A DNA stretch of 10,831 bases from Streptococcaceae bacterium (GCA_031285105.1 JAITWV010000350.1:1-10831), one strand, 5' to 3'; positions 1 to 7,526 are shown, counted from the stretch's first letter. The notes: a model not told the origin generated them from the letters alone. Numbers and translations are program-made.

Positions 1-64
1 CTCGTCCGACCAATTCCCTTTTAGCAGTTTTAGTCGCGTCACCTCATTATCCACCGTCATTTTT
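1..64. repeat. Inverted copy of 429-492 at window edge
   Basis: The reverse complement of bases 1-64 equals bases 429-492 exactly. After one mismatch at 65 it continues for five more bases (66-70 against 423-427), then all similarity stops. In the helicase reading frame this stretch has a stop at 22-24, so it does not code for the expected upstream protein. The arms therefore sit as a fold-back around bases 65-428, with a short CCGCA microhomology at the join. This is seen directly in the sequence. Whether it is a true inversion or an amplification/assembly artefact cannot be decided here. Confidence 0.95.
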
Positions 65-890
65 CCCGCAAAGGCGAAATCCGCGTGATACTCGGTTCAA
101 CCGCCAAACTCGGCACAGGCACGAATATTCAAACAAAACTTTGTGCCTTGCATCATTTAGACGTGCCGTGGCGCCCCTCGGATATTATTCAGAGGGATGG
201 TCGTGGACTGCGTTTCGGCAACGATAATCAGTATATTAAAATCTTCCGATACGTCACCCGCGATACGTTTGATGCGTATTTATGGCAAATTCAAGAGCAG
301 AAATTACGCTATATCACACAGATAATGACGAGCAAAAGCGTATCGCGCTCCTGTGAGGACACGGACGAAACGGTGTTGACCGCCGCTGAAATTAAGGCGA
401 TTGCCACATCAAACCCGCTGCTTGCGGAAAAAATGACGGTGGATAATGAGGTGACGCGACTAAAACTGCTAAAAGGGAATTGGTCGGACGAGCAGATATA
501 CTTGGAACGAAACATAAAAACCCACTACCCCGACACGATAGCCCGTAACGAAAAGTTAGTTGAAGAAATAACCCGCGATATTGCCGTCCTTGATAAACAT
601 AAGGGCGGCGATTTTATTATAGAGATAGACGGCAAAAAGTACGATGAACGGCCATTGGCGGGTGAAGCCCTGCTTACGGTTATCAAAGCAAAATGTACTA
701 TTGGCGAGGGGCAATACGATATTGGCAGTTATCGCGGGTTGGACTTATACGCGGAGCGTAAAAGTGTTAATGACATTGACTTGCGGTTGATTGGCGGCGC
801 GAGGTATACGACCCCCGCCGGAGATTCCGCACAGGGTTGTATTACAAGGATTGAGAACCTTGCCGAACGGCTGCGTAACAGGGCAATTAA
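65..890 (+). pseudogene. Fragment of large SNF2-type helicase/DNA methylase
   Basis: This is the C-terminal helicase half and part of the tail of a very large protein that normally joins an N6-adenine methyltransferase to an SNF2-like helicase and is typical of Firmicutes conjugative elements and phages. Visible helicase motifs are GSTAKLGTGTN (motif V, about 88-120) and QRDGRGLRFGN (motif VI, about 190-222). The frame is open from about 65 (reading RKGEIRV before the GTG at 85), so that GTG is not a real start. The family-like tail continues to about ITRIENLAERL (near 870). After that the frame runs into 35 unrelated residues and stops at 978. Both ends are rearrangement points, so this is a remnant about 275 codons long. 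It is more GC-rich than everything downstream, suggesting a different origin. The family call is from motif recognition. The exact right breakpoint (about 873-896) is inferred. Confidence 0.82.
429..492. repeat. Partner arm of the edge inverted repeat
   Basis: This is the partner of bases 1-64. Here the sequence is in its natural context: it is read in frame within the helicase fragment, as part of the stretch after the SNPLLAEKMTVDNEV residues. That makes it the parental copy, with 1-64 being the derived one. Confidence 0.93.
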
Positions 891-895
891 AAGAA

Positions 896-3800
896 ATGGA
901 AAATGTCGAAAATGTTTCCACTTTGCTTATGAGTGTACCAATGCCACCGCAAGAAACCATGCCGCCTTCATTTTTTGAAGCAAATGAAGTATTACGAGCA
1001 ACTTTTGAAAGTCTTCTTGCTACCTCAAGCATCACTTTAGCAAATTCGGTTCATCCTTTTACAGGAGCAACTACTTTACCTATAGGTTTTCTACCATTAG
1101 CGACAAATCCGTTGAATGGTGTAAGCTTTGTTTTTGATGGAAGTAGTGTAACAATTACAATCACCTCAAACAATTTAATCGGCAAGAAATTTATCTTTGC
1201 AATAGATGATGAAACAAGTGTTCAATATTTTGAAGTACATGTTGAAACGATGGATCAAATCGTATTACCTATTGCGACAACAGGCAATTTCTATGTATGG
1301 CCACAGATTATTGACATCGGCATAAATAACTGGGGAAGTAGCTATCCTGATTTCTTCCCTGCTTGGCCTTTCCTGTCAACTGGAACAAATATTAACTCTA
1401 TTACCGGTTTGCCAGTGCCTGATGATTTGTATGTCAATAGTGGGACTGCTTTTATCTCTTATCCACTTGGTCTATCTACTTCTGCTTTTGAACCTTGGCG
1501 AAGTGGAGTAGATCCTTTTATCCCGAATGCGTTTACCGATACCGTTCAAGTTTATAAAAAAGATTATCAATCTGCTACTAATCAATATGTTTTAACAGAT
1601 ATCAAAGCAAGTGATTTCTTTCGTTTTATCGACCCAACAATGGGGCAAGCAGACTTTAGCCCTGGGGACTATATGGTTGTTTTTAACTTCCAAAATACAA
1701 CCACACAAAATGCGTTATATGTACCGACACCTCCAAATACTGAACTGCAAAACCCAGGTGGCTTATTATATACAACACAAACGATTGAATTTTCGGTTAT
1801 CCCTACTCCTTATAGTCCAAATATGACCTTTGATGGAATAGAAATTAGAGGACCTTATCTGCATAGTGTTACGACACAATTGATTGACCCACTTGAGCAA
1901 TACAATACGCATATGGTGGGTGGAAATGAGTACACTGTTTGGAAAGATTCTTCCAACAATATTTATTATAAAGATTTAACGGGCAATTATTTTACTTCAA
2001 GTATTCAAAACAGTGTCAGCTCATTAGGAAGTAACATCGGTGTACCAAGTTTTGCGAATACTCTTCTTTTGCAACCACAAGCCTATTGGTACAATAATCA
2101 GTCTTACGAGGCGTGGATGGTTCAAGATACTGGAGAAATTTACCTATTTGATGGCACAGATTATTACGATACGCCAAGCAATGTAATCGCTAGTGCAGAT
2201 GGTGGGAAAGAAATTGTAACTCCTGCTTCTCCATCTTTACCTTTAACGCAAATTGAGCGTACCTATGAAACCAAAGAGATTTGGATTAATGGAGTGCAAG
2301 TAACAGACCCTAACGATATTCAAAAATTCTATGATGGCACGTATAAATTTACTTATGGGACATGGAAAGTGGATATTGTGTATGATAATTCTCTTTCCAT
2401 TTCAGGGATTCAACCTACGCACACAGATACTTATGACTTTGTAGTGACTGCAAACACTCCAACTTTAGACATTTGGGGCAAGGAAGTGGCAAAAGACAGT
2501 TTTGGTAATTATATCGGCCCTGAAACTAAAGCGGACGATTTGACTGTTACAGGTCGTACCGACTGGGTAAAGTACGCTGGAGATATTCAAGTCAATGTGC
2601 ATGATATTGATGGGGATGTAACAGCCCTCACTATTGAAGCTCAGGTTTGGGATGGCACACAATATACTACGCTATCTGATTATTTAGCTCTAAAACAAAC
2701 TGCTTTAGGGGTGGAAGTGATATCGTCTAAAGACCCAAACACACTAGAAGGCAGTTATTTAGCTCCTGATTTCATGCATTTGGATTATTTCTTAACTGAG
2801 CGTGGTTATTATTCGATTTCTATGCAATATGATGATTACAAAAATGTCGATAGTAATGGTGACCCGATTTCAACAAGTGCGCCCACTCAATATGTAAAAA
2901 TCATCAACTTTATTGCGCCAAAGATTTTGATTGAGCCAACCGATGATGGTACAGGCGTAAAACTTGGACGTTTAGCTGTTCATAAAACAGGTGTTGATGT
3001 GGCTGGACGAGGGAAATACTATGGTAGTGTTTCCGTTTCCTTAGAAGATTTGGATGAAAATGCGAGAGAATTTACCATTTACGAAGTGGATGCTAGTGGA
3101 AATAGAGGGCCGATTGCGGCTAAATTTACTTCAAGCGATGGCATTACTTGGACGCCATTATTAGATACCACAGATTATGTCTATGTTTCAGGCAAATCCA
3201 ATATCTATGAAGTCAATGTGGTGTATATGAATGCTTTAGCAACAGATACCACACAAAAGTCTGAATACTTTGAAGTGGTGCCGATTACTACAGGTCTTTC
3301 TATTGTAGGATTTGGGGCAAATAGTCCTACGACAGTGGCACAAGACACTTTAGGCATTTATTCAGATTATGTCGATGTGCAAGCATGGGATCCATATGCA
3401 GATATTACAAGTTTTTCTTATACCTATGTGGATACATTAACCGGTGGGGCGTTAGATAAAACGGAGACGATTAACGCAAGTGAATTAGGGATCCCTCCTT
3501 ATTCTGGGATTTCAACCTTTGATTTATTCCAAATGCGTTTTACAAAAGTTGGCGATTATACGGTGACGATTAACTATACCGATGAAAAAGGGAATCCATT
3601 ATACAAAACGATTGATTTTAAAATTGATTCAGTGCTTTCTCCAACCTTACAAGTCTACAATGATTCAACCGTAAAATTGGACAATGCACCAGCTCCGGAT
3701 GATTACCAACGTTTTTGGGAAGATGCGACGGCGACTTTAGGGATTGATTATCCGGCTTACACTACTTATGATGTCGCATTTAACAAAACAACACCACCAA

Positions 3801-5116
3801 CAAGTGACCCGCAAAAATTATTTATTGGGAATTTAACGGTGCTAAAAGATGGTGTAGCATACACAACTAAATTAGGATTAGATTGGTACAATGCATTTCT
3901 TACAGGTGACCCAACTACAAACCCAGGTGAACTGCCATTTACTGAGCCAGGAGTTTATACGATTTCCTTAGATTTCTACAATACGAAAGTAGGATTTGAC
4001 TCAAGAACGATCACCTTTGAAGTGGTCGATGCAATTGAAGCAATAGAAGTAAGCGTAGACGGACCTTATCCAAAAGACCCAGTTCCTCCATCTACTACAG
4101 GAATTTCTCCTACTGCTCGTGGCATTACAAATTGGCAACCATTACTTGATGCAGCCAATTGGACGCTAGGAGATCCAAACAATACCTTAGCAACAGATTT
4201 CACGCAATATTATAATGAAGCAACCTTTAGTGCGTTAGATTTGACGATGAACTTTGACCAAAACTTTTATGCAAGTGTACAAGTTCAGCGTTATGATGAA
4301 ACTTCTCCTGGTGTATTTACAGTAGACCCTTCAAAATTCGATTTGACTTCTACGATTACCGGTACACAAGAACTTTATCAAGAAACTTATACACAGCCAG
4401 GTCTTTATATCGCACGTATCATCACGATGGATCCAGTAGGCGGGCTACAAGTACAATACAAAGCCTTTGAAATCGTCCAACAACGCTTGCCTGGACTTGA
4501 TGTCAATACCGCAGCAGCTCTAGGTGGACGTTATCTAGGTTTATATGGTGGAGTTAGTTCCGTTTATGATCCGGTGACAAATTACCGAAAATTTAGAGGA
4601 AATGCACGAGTTACCATTGAACACCCAGAAGTAGTGAATTCTTTAGTATTTGAATATTTTTCTAGTGATACGGCTTACCTGGCATCACTAACAGGAGGTC
4701 TTAGTGGGGTAAAATTAATCCCAACACTTGATACGAATAATCCCAACTTCCCAGATGGCTATAATTTTACGGTTGATAATATGACAAATGTGCAAGAGTG
4801 GATAGACTCAAATAGTGATGGCATTATCGACCCATTGGAATTAAAACCTTGGACAGTTGCAGAAGGCATCTATAAAGTTTCAGCCTATTATCCTGACCCA
4901 GATACGCCAAGCACCAATACAGTTGAAATTTTAGCCTTTGCCTTATATGTAAATAGCACAGGGTATCTTCCTGACACAGGAGGAGCAGGGATTTCAATAC
5001 TTCATATGACCTCAGCAGTTTTAGCTATAGCGACAGGATTGTACTTGTTGAAAAAACATAAAGAGTCAAATCAGATGAAGAAGAAAAAAGAAGAAGTTCA
5101 AATAGATGAGTTTTAG
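896..5116 (+). CDS. Giant LPXTG-anchored surface protein, 5'-truncated
   Basis: This is a sortase-anchored extracellular protein, probably an adhesin or surface stalk; its ligand is unknown. The C-terminus carries the full sorting signal: LPDTG (4967-4981, residue about 1358 from the Met at 896), then GGAGISILHMTSAVLAIATGLYLL and a lysine-rich tail. The body is a chain of at least eight beta-rich units. Each ends in a strand with an aromatic and alternating hydrophobics, such as GDYTVTINYTDEKG or GVYTISLDFYN, followed by an F-x-V-type strand. These lie near residues 259, 486, 640, 770, 887, 1020, 1170 and 1325, suggesting tandem Ig-like/cadherin-like sandwiches of about 120-155 residues. The frame is open back to 791, but that part is helicase DNA. 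The ATG at 896 has no good ribosome binding site, and no signal peptide is present. The 5' end is therefore lost and the gene is probably silent as it stands. No sortase gene is in the window. Confidence 0.85.
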   Translation: MENVENVSTLLMSVPMPPQETMPPSFFEANEVLRATFESLLATSSITLANSVHPFTGATTLPIGFLPLATNPLNGVSFVFDGSSVTITITSNNLIGKKFIFAIDDETSVQYFEVHVETMDQIVLPIATTGNFYVWPQIIDIGINNWGSSYPDFFPAWPFLSTGTNINSITGLPVPDDLYVNSGTAFISYPLGLSTSAFEPWRSGVDPFIPNAFTDTVQVYKKDYQSATNQYVLTDIKASDFFRFIDPTMGQADFSPGDYMVVFNFQNTTTQNALYVPTPPNTELQNPGGLLYTTQTIEFSVIPTPYSPNMTFDGIEIRGPYLHSVTTQLIDPLEQYNTHMVGGNEYTVWKDSSNNIYYKDLTGNYFTSSIQNSVSSLGSNIGVPSFANTLLLQPQAYWYNNQSYEAWMVQDTGEIYLFDGTDYYDTPSNVIASADGGKEIVTPASPSLPLTQIERTYETKEIWINGVQVTDPNDIQKFYDGTYKFTYGTWKVDIVYDNSLSISGIQPTHTDTYDFVVTANTPTLDIWGKEVAKDSFGNYIGPETKADDLTVTGRTDWVKYAGDIQVNVHDIDGDVTALTIEAQVWDGTQYTTLSDYLALKQTALGVEVISSKDPNTLEGSYLAPDFMHLDYFLTERGYYSISMQYDDYKNVDSNGDPISTSAPTQYVKIINFIAPKILIEPTDDGTGVKLGRLAVHKTGVDVAGRGKYYGSVSVSLEDLDENAREFTIYEVDASGNRGPIAAKFTSSDGITWTPLLDTTDYVYVSGKSNIYEVNVVYMNALATDTTQKSEYFEVVPITTGLSIVGFGANSPTTVAQDTLGIYSDYVDVQAWDPYADITSFSYTYVDTLTGGALDKTETINASELGIPPYSGISTFDLFQMRFTKVGDYTVTINYTDEKGNPLYKTIDFKIDSVLSPTLQVYNDSTVKLDNAPAPDDYQRFWEDATATLGIDYPAYTTYDVAFNKTTPPTSDPQKLFIGNLTVLKDGVAYTTKLGLDWYNAFLTGDPTTNPGELPFTEPGVYTISLDFYNTKVGFDSRTITFEVVDAIEAIEVSVDGPYPKDPVPPSTTGISPTARGITNWQPLLDAANWTLGDPNNTLATDFTQYYNEATFSALDLTMNFDQNFYASVQVQRYDETSPGVFTVDPSKFDLTSTITGTQELYQETYTQPGLYIARIITMDPVGGLQVQYKAFEIVQQRLPGLDVNTAAALGGRYLGLYGGVSSVYDPVTNYRKFRGNARVTIEHPEVVNSLVFEYFSSDTAYLASLTGGLSGVKLIPTLDTNNPNFPDGYNFTVDNMTNVQEWIDSNSDGIIDPLELKPWTVAEGIYKVSAYYPDPDTPSTNTVEILAFALYVNSTGYLPDTGGAGISILHMTSAVLAIATGLYLLKKHKESNQMKKKKEEVQIDEF

Positions 5117-5630
5117 AGCAAAATATTTTTGTGAACACCTGTGGTTATTAGGAGGACTAGCAGGCAGTAAAAAGCAAAGACATTTTCAAGTTATGTGTTA
5201 TTTAATTAAGCGAAATTGACCAAATTTCAATTCAATAGAGCAAATTTGGGAAAATGCTATAGCAAAATGACTAATTTGCTATAGCAAAATGATCAATTTG
5301 CTATAGCAAAAAAGTAATTTTGCTATAGCAAATTTTCATGCGCTCAAAACCCTATAATAAAGCCATTTATAGAGTAATAAATTTTAATATAGAAAATTTT
5401 CAGCTTTTTTCTTGCATGTTATTTTATGGTGAAGAAAGCTGTTCATATAAAAAAATAAAGAAAATGTTTAAGCGAAGTATTGACTTAACCATTTTTTAAC
5501 AATTGATATAACATGGTTAGTTATTTAATTTATATATTTATGGTCTTTTCTATATTTTCAACTCGCTAAAAAACCACACAAATCAACATTTATTGATTAA
5601 GTGTAAATATTTAAAAAAATACCACATCAC
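5117..5630. other. Long AT-rich intergenic region
   Basis: There is no convincing gene between the surface protein and the HU-like gene. The stretch holds the 22-base iterons (5254-5341), then about 290 bases of very AT-rich DNA. A dyad TAACCAT (5486-5492) / ATGGTTA (5513-5519), with arms 20 bases apart, is the only other structure I see; TTGACT at 5480 lies just before it but lacks a well-spaced -10. No clear terminator follows the surface gene. Iterons next to AT-rich DNA resemble an origin layout, but I see no convincing DnaA box. Confidence 0.6.
5254..5341. repeat. Four 22-base iterons with palindromic core
   Basis: The eight-base core GCTATAGC occurs at 5256, 5278, 5300 and 5322, so the period is exactly 22 bases, or two helical turns. 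Copies two and three extend it to the 14-base palindrome TTTGCTATAGCAAA, and copies one and four differ only in the flanks. A degenerate fifth unit (TAGAGCAAA at 5236-5244) sits in the same register 22 bases upstream. Such phased arrays are typical of plasmid replication-protein or partition-protein binding sites, and could also be a multi-site operator. No replicase or partition gene is visible nearby, so the role is inferred. Confidence 0.9.
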
Positions 5631-5659
5631 TTTACATAGGTTATTTTATTTGGTAAAGT
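5631..5659 (+). promoter_or_regulatory. Promoter of HU-like gene, inside a dyad
   Basis: TTTACA (5631-5636), a 17-base spacer and TAAAGT (5654-5659) form a plausible sigma-70/SigA promoter, with a TG extension just before the -10. The two boxes lie within an inverted repeat, ACTTTAC (5629-5635) and GTAAAGT (5653-5659). A bound dimer could cover both boxes and block transcription. The regulator is unknown; self-repression by the HU-like product is one possibility. Confidence 0.55.
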
Positions 5660-5708
5660 ATTTCTAGCAACAAGAAAAATGTTGACTTAATTAAAAGGAG
5701 CTATGTAT

Positions 5709-6188
5709 ATGGAGTACGATTTAAGAAATTTTGTTAACCCGCAAGATCCAAAAGGAGTCCGCAAGTGTTACGCGGTGTTGGCAAATCCTAAAACAATCGG
5801 ATTGAAAGAATTATCCGAGGAATGGCGTGAAAAAACAGGGGTATCACGCACGGATGCGATTGCTAGTATTACTTTGATGACCGACTTATTGGCAGGGCAT
5901 CTAAAAAAAGGCAACCGCGTTCAATTTGGAGAAATCGGTACATTTTCAGTGACGATTACTTCACAAGGAGCAGAAGATGAAAAATCCTTCAATCCTAAAA
6001 CAATCAAGGTCAAAAAAGCCCACTGGCGACTAGGTGAAGTCATCAAAGACTCATTGCAAGCAGCTAAATTTAAGCGTGTCGCAACAACTAGACCCGTTTT
6101 ACCAGACTTACCAGAAGAAGTAAGAATGGTAGATGATTATGAATTAATTGATTCTACTGATGTTTTGGATGATTTAGTGGCTGAGTAA
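5709..6188 (+). CDS. HU-related DNA-binding protein with acidic tail
   Basis: This is a nucleoid-type DNA-binding protein of about 159 residues. The opening MEYDLRNFVNPQDPKGVRK plus the G-x-(V)-x-F-x-x-I-G-T-F-S-V-T core (near residues 70-85) followed by SQGAEDEKSFNPKTIKVKK match the HU-related family (HU_rel) that is abundant in Bacteroidetes, rather than the 90-residue housekeeping HU. Residues 1-115 form the HU-like fold. The last 35 or so form an acidic, proline-containing extension ending DVLDDLVAE. An ATG at 5703 lies only two bases after GGAG (5697-5700), so the ATG at 5709, with an eight-base gap, is the better start. It stands alone, after a long intergenic region with iterons and before a terminator. 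Likely roles are DNA bending or architectural help at the nearby repeats. The family call is fairly secure; the role is inferred. Confidence 0.82.
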   Translation: MEYDLRNFVNPQDPKGVRKCYAVLANPKTIGLKELSEEWREKTGVSRTDAIASITLMTDLLAGHLKKGNRVQFGEIGTFSVTITSQGAEDEKSFNPKTIKVKKAHWRLGEVIKDSLQAAKFKRVATTRPVLPDLPEEVRMVDDYELIDSTDVLDDLVAE

Positions 6189-6214
6189 AGTAAGGATATT
6201 GTTATAAGTTTGAG

Positions 6215-6244
6215 AAATAGGGTAAATCATATACCCTATTTTTC
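6215..6244 (+). terminator. Intrinsic terminator after HU-like gene
   Basis: A perfect 10-base stem, AAATAGGGTA (6215-6224) and TACCCTATTT (6232-6241), with a seven-base loop, runs straight into a T tract. It lies 27 bases past the HU-like stop codon, so that gene is monocistronic. Confidence 0.85.
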
Positions 6245-6323
6245 TGTATATAACGAATCATCCGTAATTCCCCCAATTTTCGCAAGTAATTATTTATAAA
6301 GCAAATTAAACACAGATACGATA

Positions 6324-6350
6324 AATAAAGTTAAAAATTTTAACTTTATT
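6324..6350. promoter_or_regulatory. Perfect 27-base palindrome, likely operator
   Basis: AATAAAGTTAAAA and its exact reverse complement flank a single central A at 6337, giving 13-base arms without mismatch. It touches the -35 box (6350-6355) of the following two-gene operon. A symmetrical site at this position is what an autorepressing helix-turn-helix dimer would use, and the operon's second gene encodes such a protein. The absence of a T tract and its place upstream of a promoter argue against a terminator. Confidence 0.75.
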
Positions 6351-6378
6351 TGTGTGAAATATCGAATTGTAGTACAAT
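6350..6378 (+). promoter_or_regulatory. Promoter of the putative toxin-antitoxin operon
   Basis: TTGTGT (6350-6355), 17 bases, then TACAAT (6373-6378). The first gene starts 18 bases downstream behind GAGGTGA, so the leader is short. Confidence 0.7.
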
Positions 6379-6395
6379 ATTTAATGAGGTGAACG

Positions 6396-6995
6396 ATGAA
6401 ATATACGATAAAACAATTGCTTAATTTACCTTCATGGCACGAAATAATTTTAGAGAATCCACTAATTTCAGATAAAAATCAACCGAACAAATTTCTAGAT
6501 GAGCTTCAAAACAATTCTGATTATAAAGACAATATCGGCAAGTTTGAACTGTTTGAAACAGGTTTAATTGCCGTTGAACAATGGAACAAACTCATTTGGG
6601 ATACTTTTCCAAACGAAAAAATACAACGTTTATTAGTGCCGATAAATAACGAAGTTTACGAAGTCGAAATTGAATTGGTTAAGCGGATATATGGAAAATC
6701 TTCTATTGTTTCAACTGACCGCATATTTGAAATTCGTTTCAATTTGACAGGTGATACGCTGAAACAATGGAATAAACTCTTTTCTGTTCGCCAAACCGTT
6801 AGTATATTACGTGGCATTTTTCTGGTTTCAAATGAAAAAACGTTTATACAAAACAAGGTGCATGACAAAAAAATCATCACTTATCAAAAATATATTATTA
6901 GCATATTTGACAAGGCAAAAAAGAAAGATGATTTGACCGATATTTCGGCAGGTCTGTTGTCAAATAAAGATATATTGACGAAACTTATTCAATAA
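6396..6995 (+). CDS. Unknown 199-residue protein, possible toxin
   Basis: I do not recognise this family. The protein is soluble by inspection, with no signal peptide or membrane segment. It opens MKYTIKQLLNLPSWHEIILE and is rich in charged and aromatic residues. A short motif recurs: VEQWNKLIWDTF near residue 60 and LKQWNKLFSVRQT near residue 123, hinting at internal duplication. A lysine-rich patch, FDKAKKKDD, lies near 170. The start is supported by GAGGTGA seven bases or so upstream and by the promoter just before it. It is followed after 15 bases by a helix-turn-helix gene, with both behind one palindromic operator. That layout is shared by toxin-antitoxin operons with the toxin first (HigBA, MqsRA types), so a toxin or other effector role is inferred from context alone. 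It could instead be a restriction- or phage-defence component. Confidence 0.8.
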   Translation: MKYTIKQLLNLPSWHEIILENPLISDKNQPNKFLDELQNNSDYKDNIGKFELFETGLIAVEQWNKLIWDTFPNEKIQRLLVPINNEVYEVEIELVKRIYGKSSIVSTDRIFEIRFNLTGDTLKQWNKLFSVRQTVSILRGIFLVSNEKTFIQNKVHDKKIITYQKYIISIFDKAKKKDDLTDISAGLLSNKDILTKLIQ

Positions 6996-7010
6996 AAGGA
7001 AGTGGTTGAA

Positions 7011-7514
7011 ATGACACAAAACAAATCGATTGCATCAACATTTCTAAAAGATGGTTTAAAAGTTCAACAAATGTTAGTTGAAATGGACTTAGATGAGTAT
7101 GTATTTGCTGATGAACTAGGCATCTCACATTCAGATTTTAAGAAAATACTAGCTGGTCTTTGGAATGATAAGTTAATCTATTCGATTATCAACAAACGAC
7201 TATTACCACAATACGAAACATTTTTAAGCGAACAACAAAGATTAACAGTTTTATCTATTTACCTCGAAAGTAAGAACTCATTTTCTGATCCATTTGCTGT
7301 AAAGCTTCTTCGCTTGTATTTTGAAATGACTCAAATACAATTTGCAAAGATTCTTGGTGTTGACGTTCAGTCGATTAAATACTGGGAAACAGGACGTTCT
7401 AAACCAAATGCAAATGCTGAAATACTGCTTACACTGTTGTTGTTCCAAAAAATTACACCAAAAGATCTTTTGGATATAGCCGAAAATAATCATACTGAGA
7501 TTGCGTTTGGTTAA
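7011..7514 (+). CDS. Helix-turn-helix regulator, likely antitoxin
   Basis: This is a 167-residue DNA-binding protein with a clear Xre/HigA-type helix-turn-helix at the C-terminal side: LRLYFEMTQIQFAKILGV then VQSIKYWETGRSKP (about residues 98-130). The N-terminal part, LDEYVFADELGISHSDFKKI (near residue 27), looks like a second, degenerate helix-turn-helix. A GTG at 7002 overlaps the ribosome binding site AAGGAAG, so the ATG at 7011 is chosen. It begins 15 bases after the 199-residue gene and ends before a strong terminator. It probably neutralises or regulates its partner and represses the operon at the palindrome 6324-6350. A second, 5'-truncated copy of its last 87 codons lies at 8579-8842. 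The DNA-binding assignment is firm; the antitoxin role is inferred. Confidence 0.85.
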   Translation: MTQNKSIASTFLKDGLKVQQMLVEMDLDEYVFADELGISHSDFKKILAGLWNDKLIYSIINKRLLPQYETFLSEQQRLTVLSIYLESKNSFSDPFAVKLLRLYFEMTQIQFAKILGVDVQSIKYWETGRSKPNANAEILLTLLLFQKITPKDLLDIAENNHTEIAFG

Positions 7515-7526
7515 TGAAGAAGAAAC

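Noticed and set aside
791..895. TTG-initiated upstream extension of the surface protein
   Set aside because: These codons overlap the helicase coding region in another frame and read like shadow sequence; no ribosome binding site precedes 791.
5106..5219. A 37-codon ORF overlapping the surface-protein stop (ATGAGTTTTAG), reading MSFRAKYFCEHLWLLGG...
   Set aside because: It has no proper ribosome binding site and no recognisable family. It could be the start of a lost downstream gene, but it is too short to support.
5256..5329. CRISPR array
   Set aside because: The repeats are 14-base palindromes at a 22-base period with no room for spacers of normal size and no cas genes.
5117..5702. DnaA boxes for a conventional origin
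   Set aside because: The closest matches (TGTGGTTAT near 5140, AAAACCACA near 5570) have two or three mismatches each and are not clustered.
6324..6350. Terminator for the HU-like gene
   Set aside because: The stem is AT-only apart from one G-C pair per arm and is followed directly by a promoter, and a better terminator already lies at 6215-6244.
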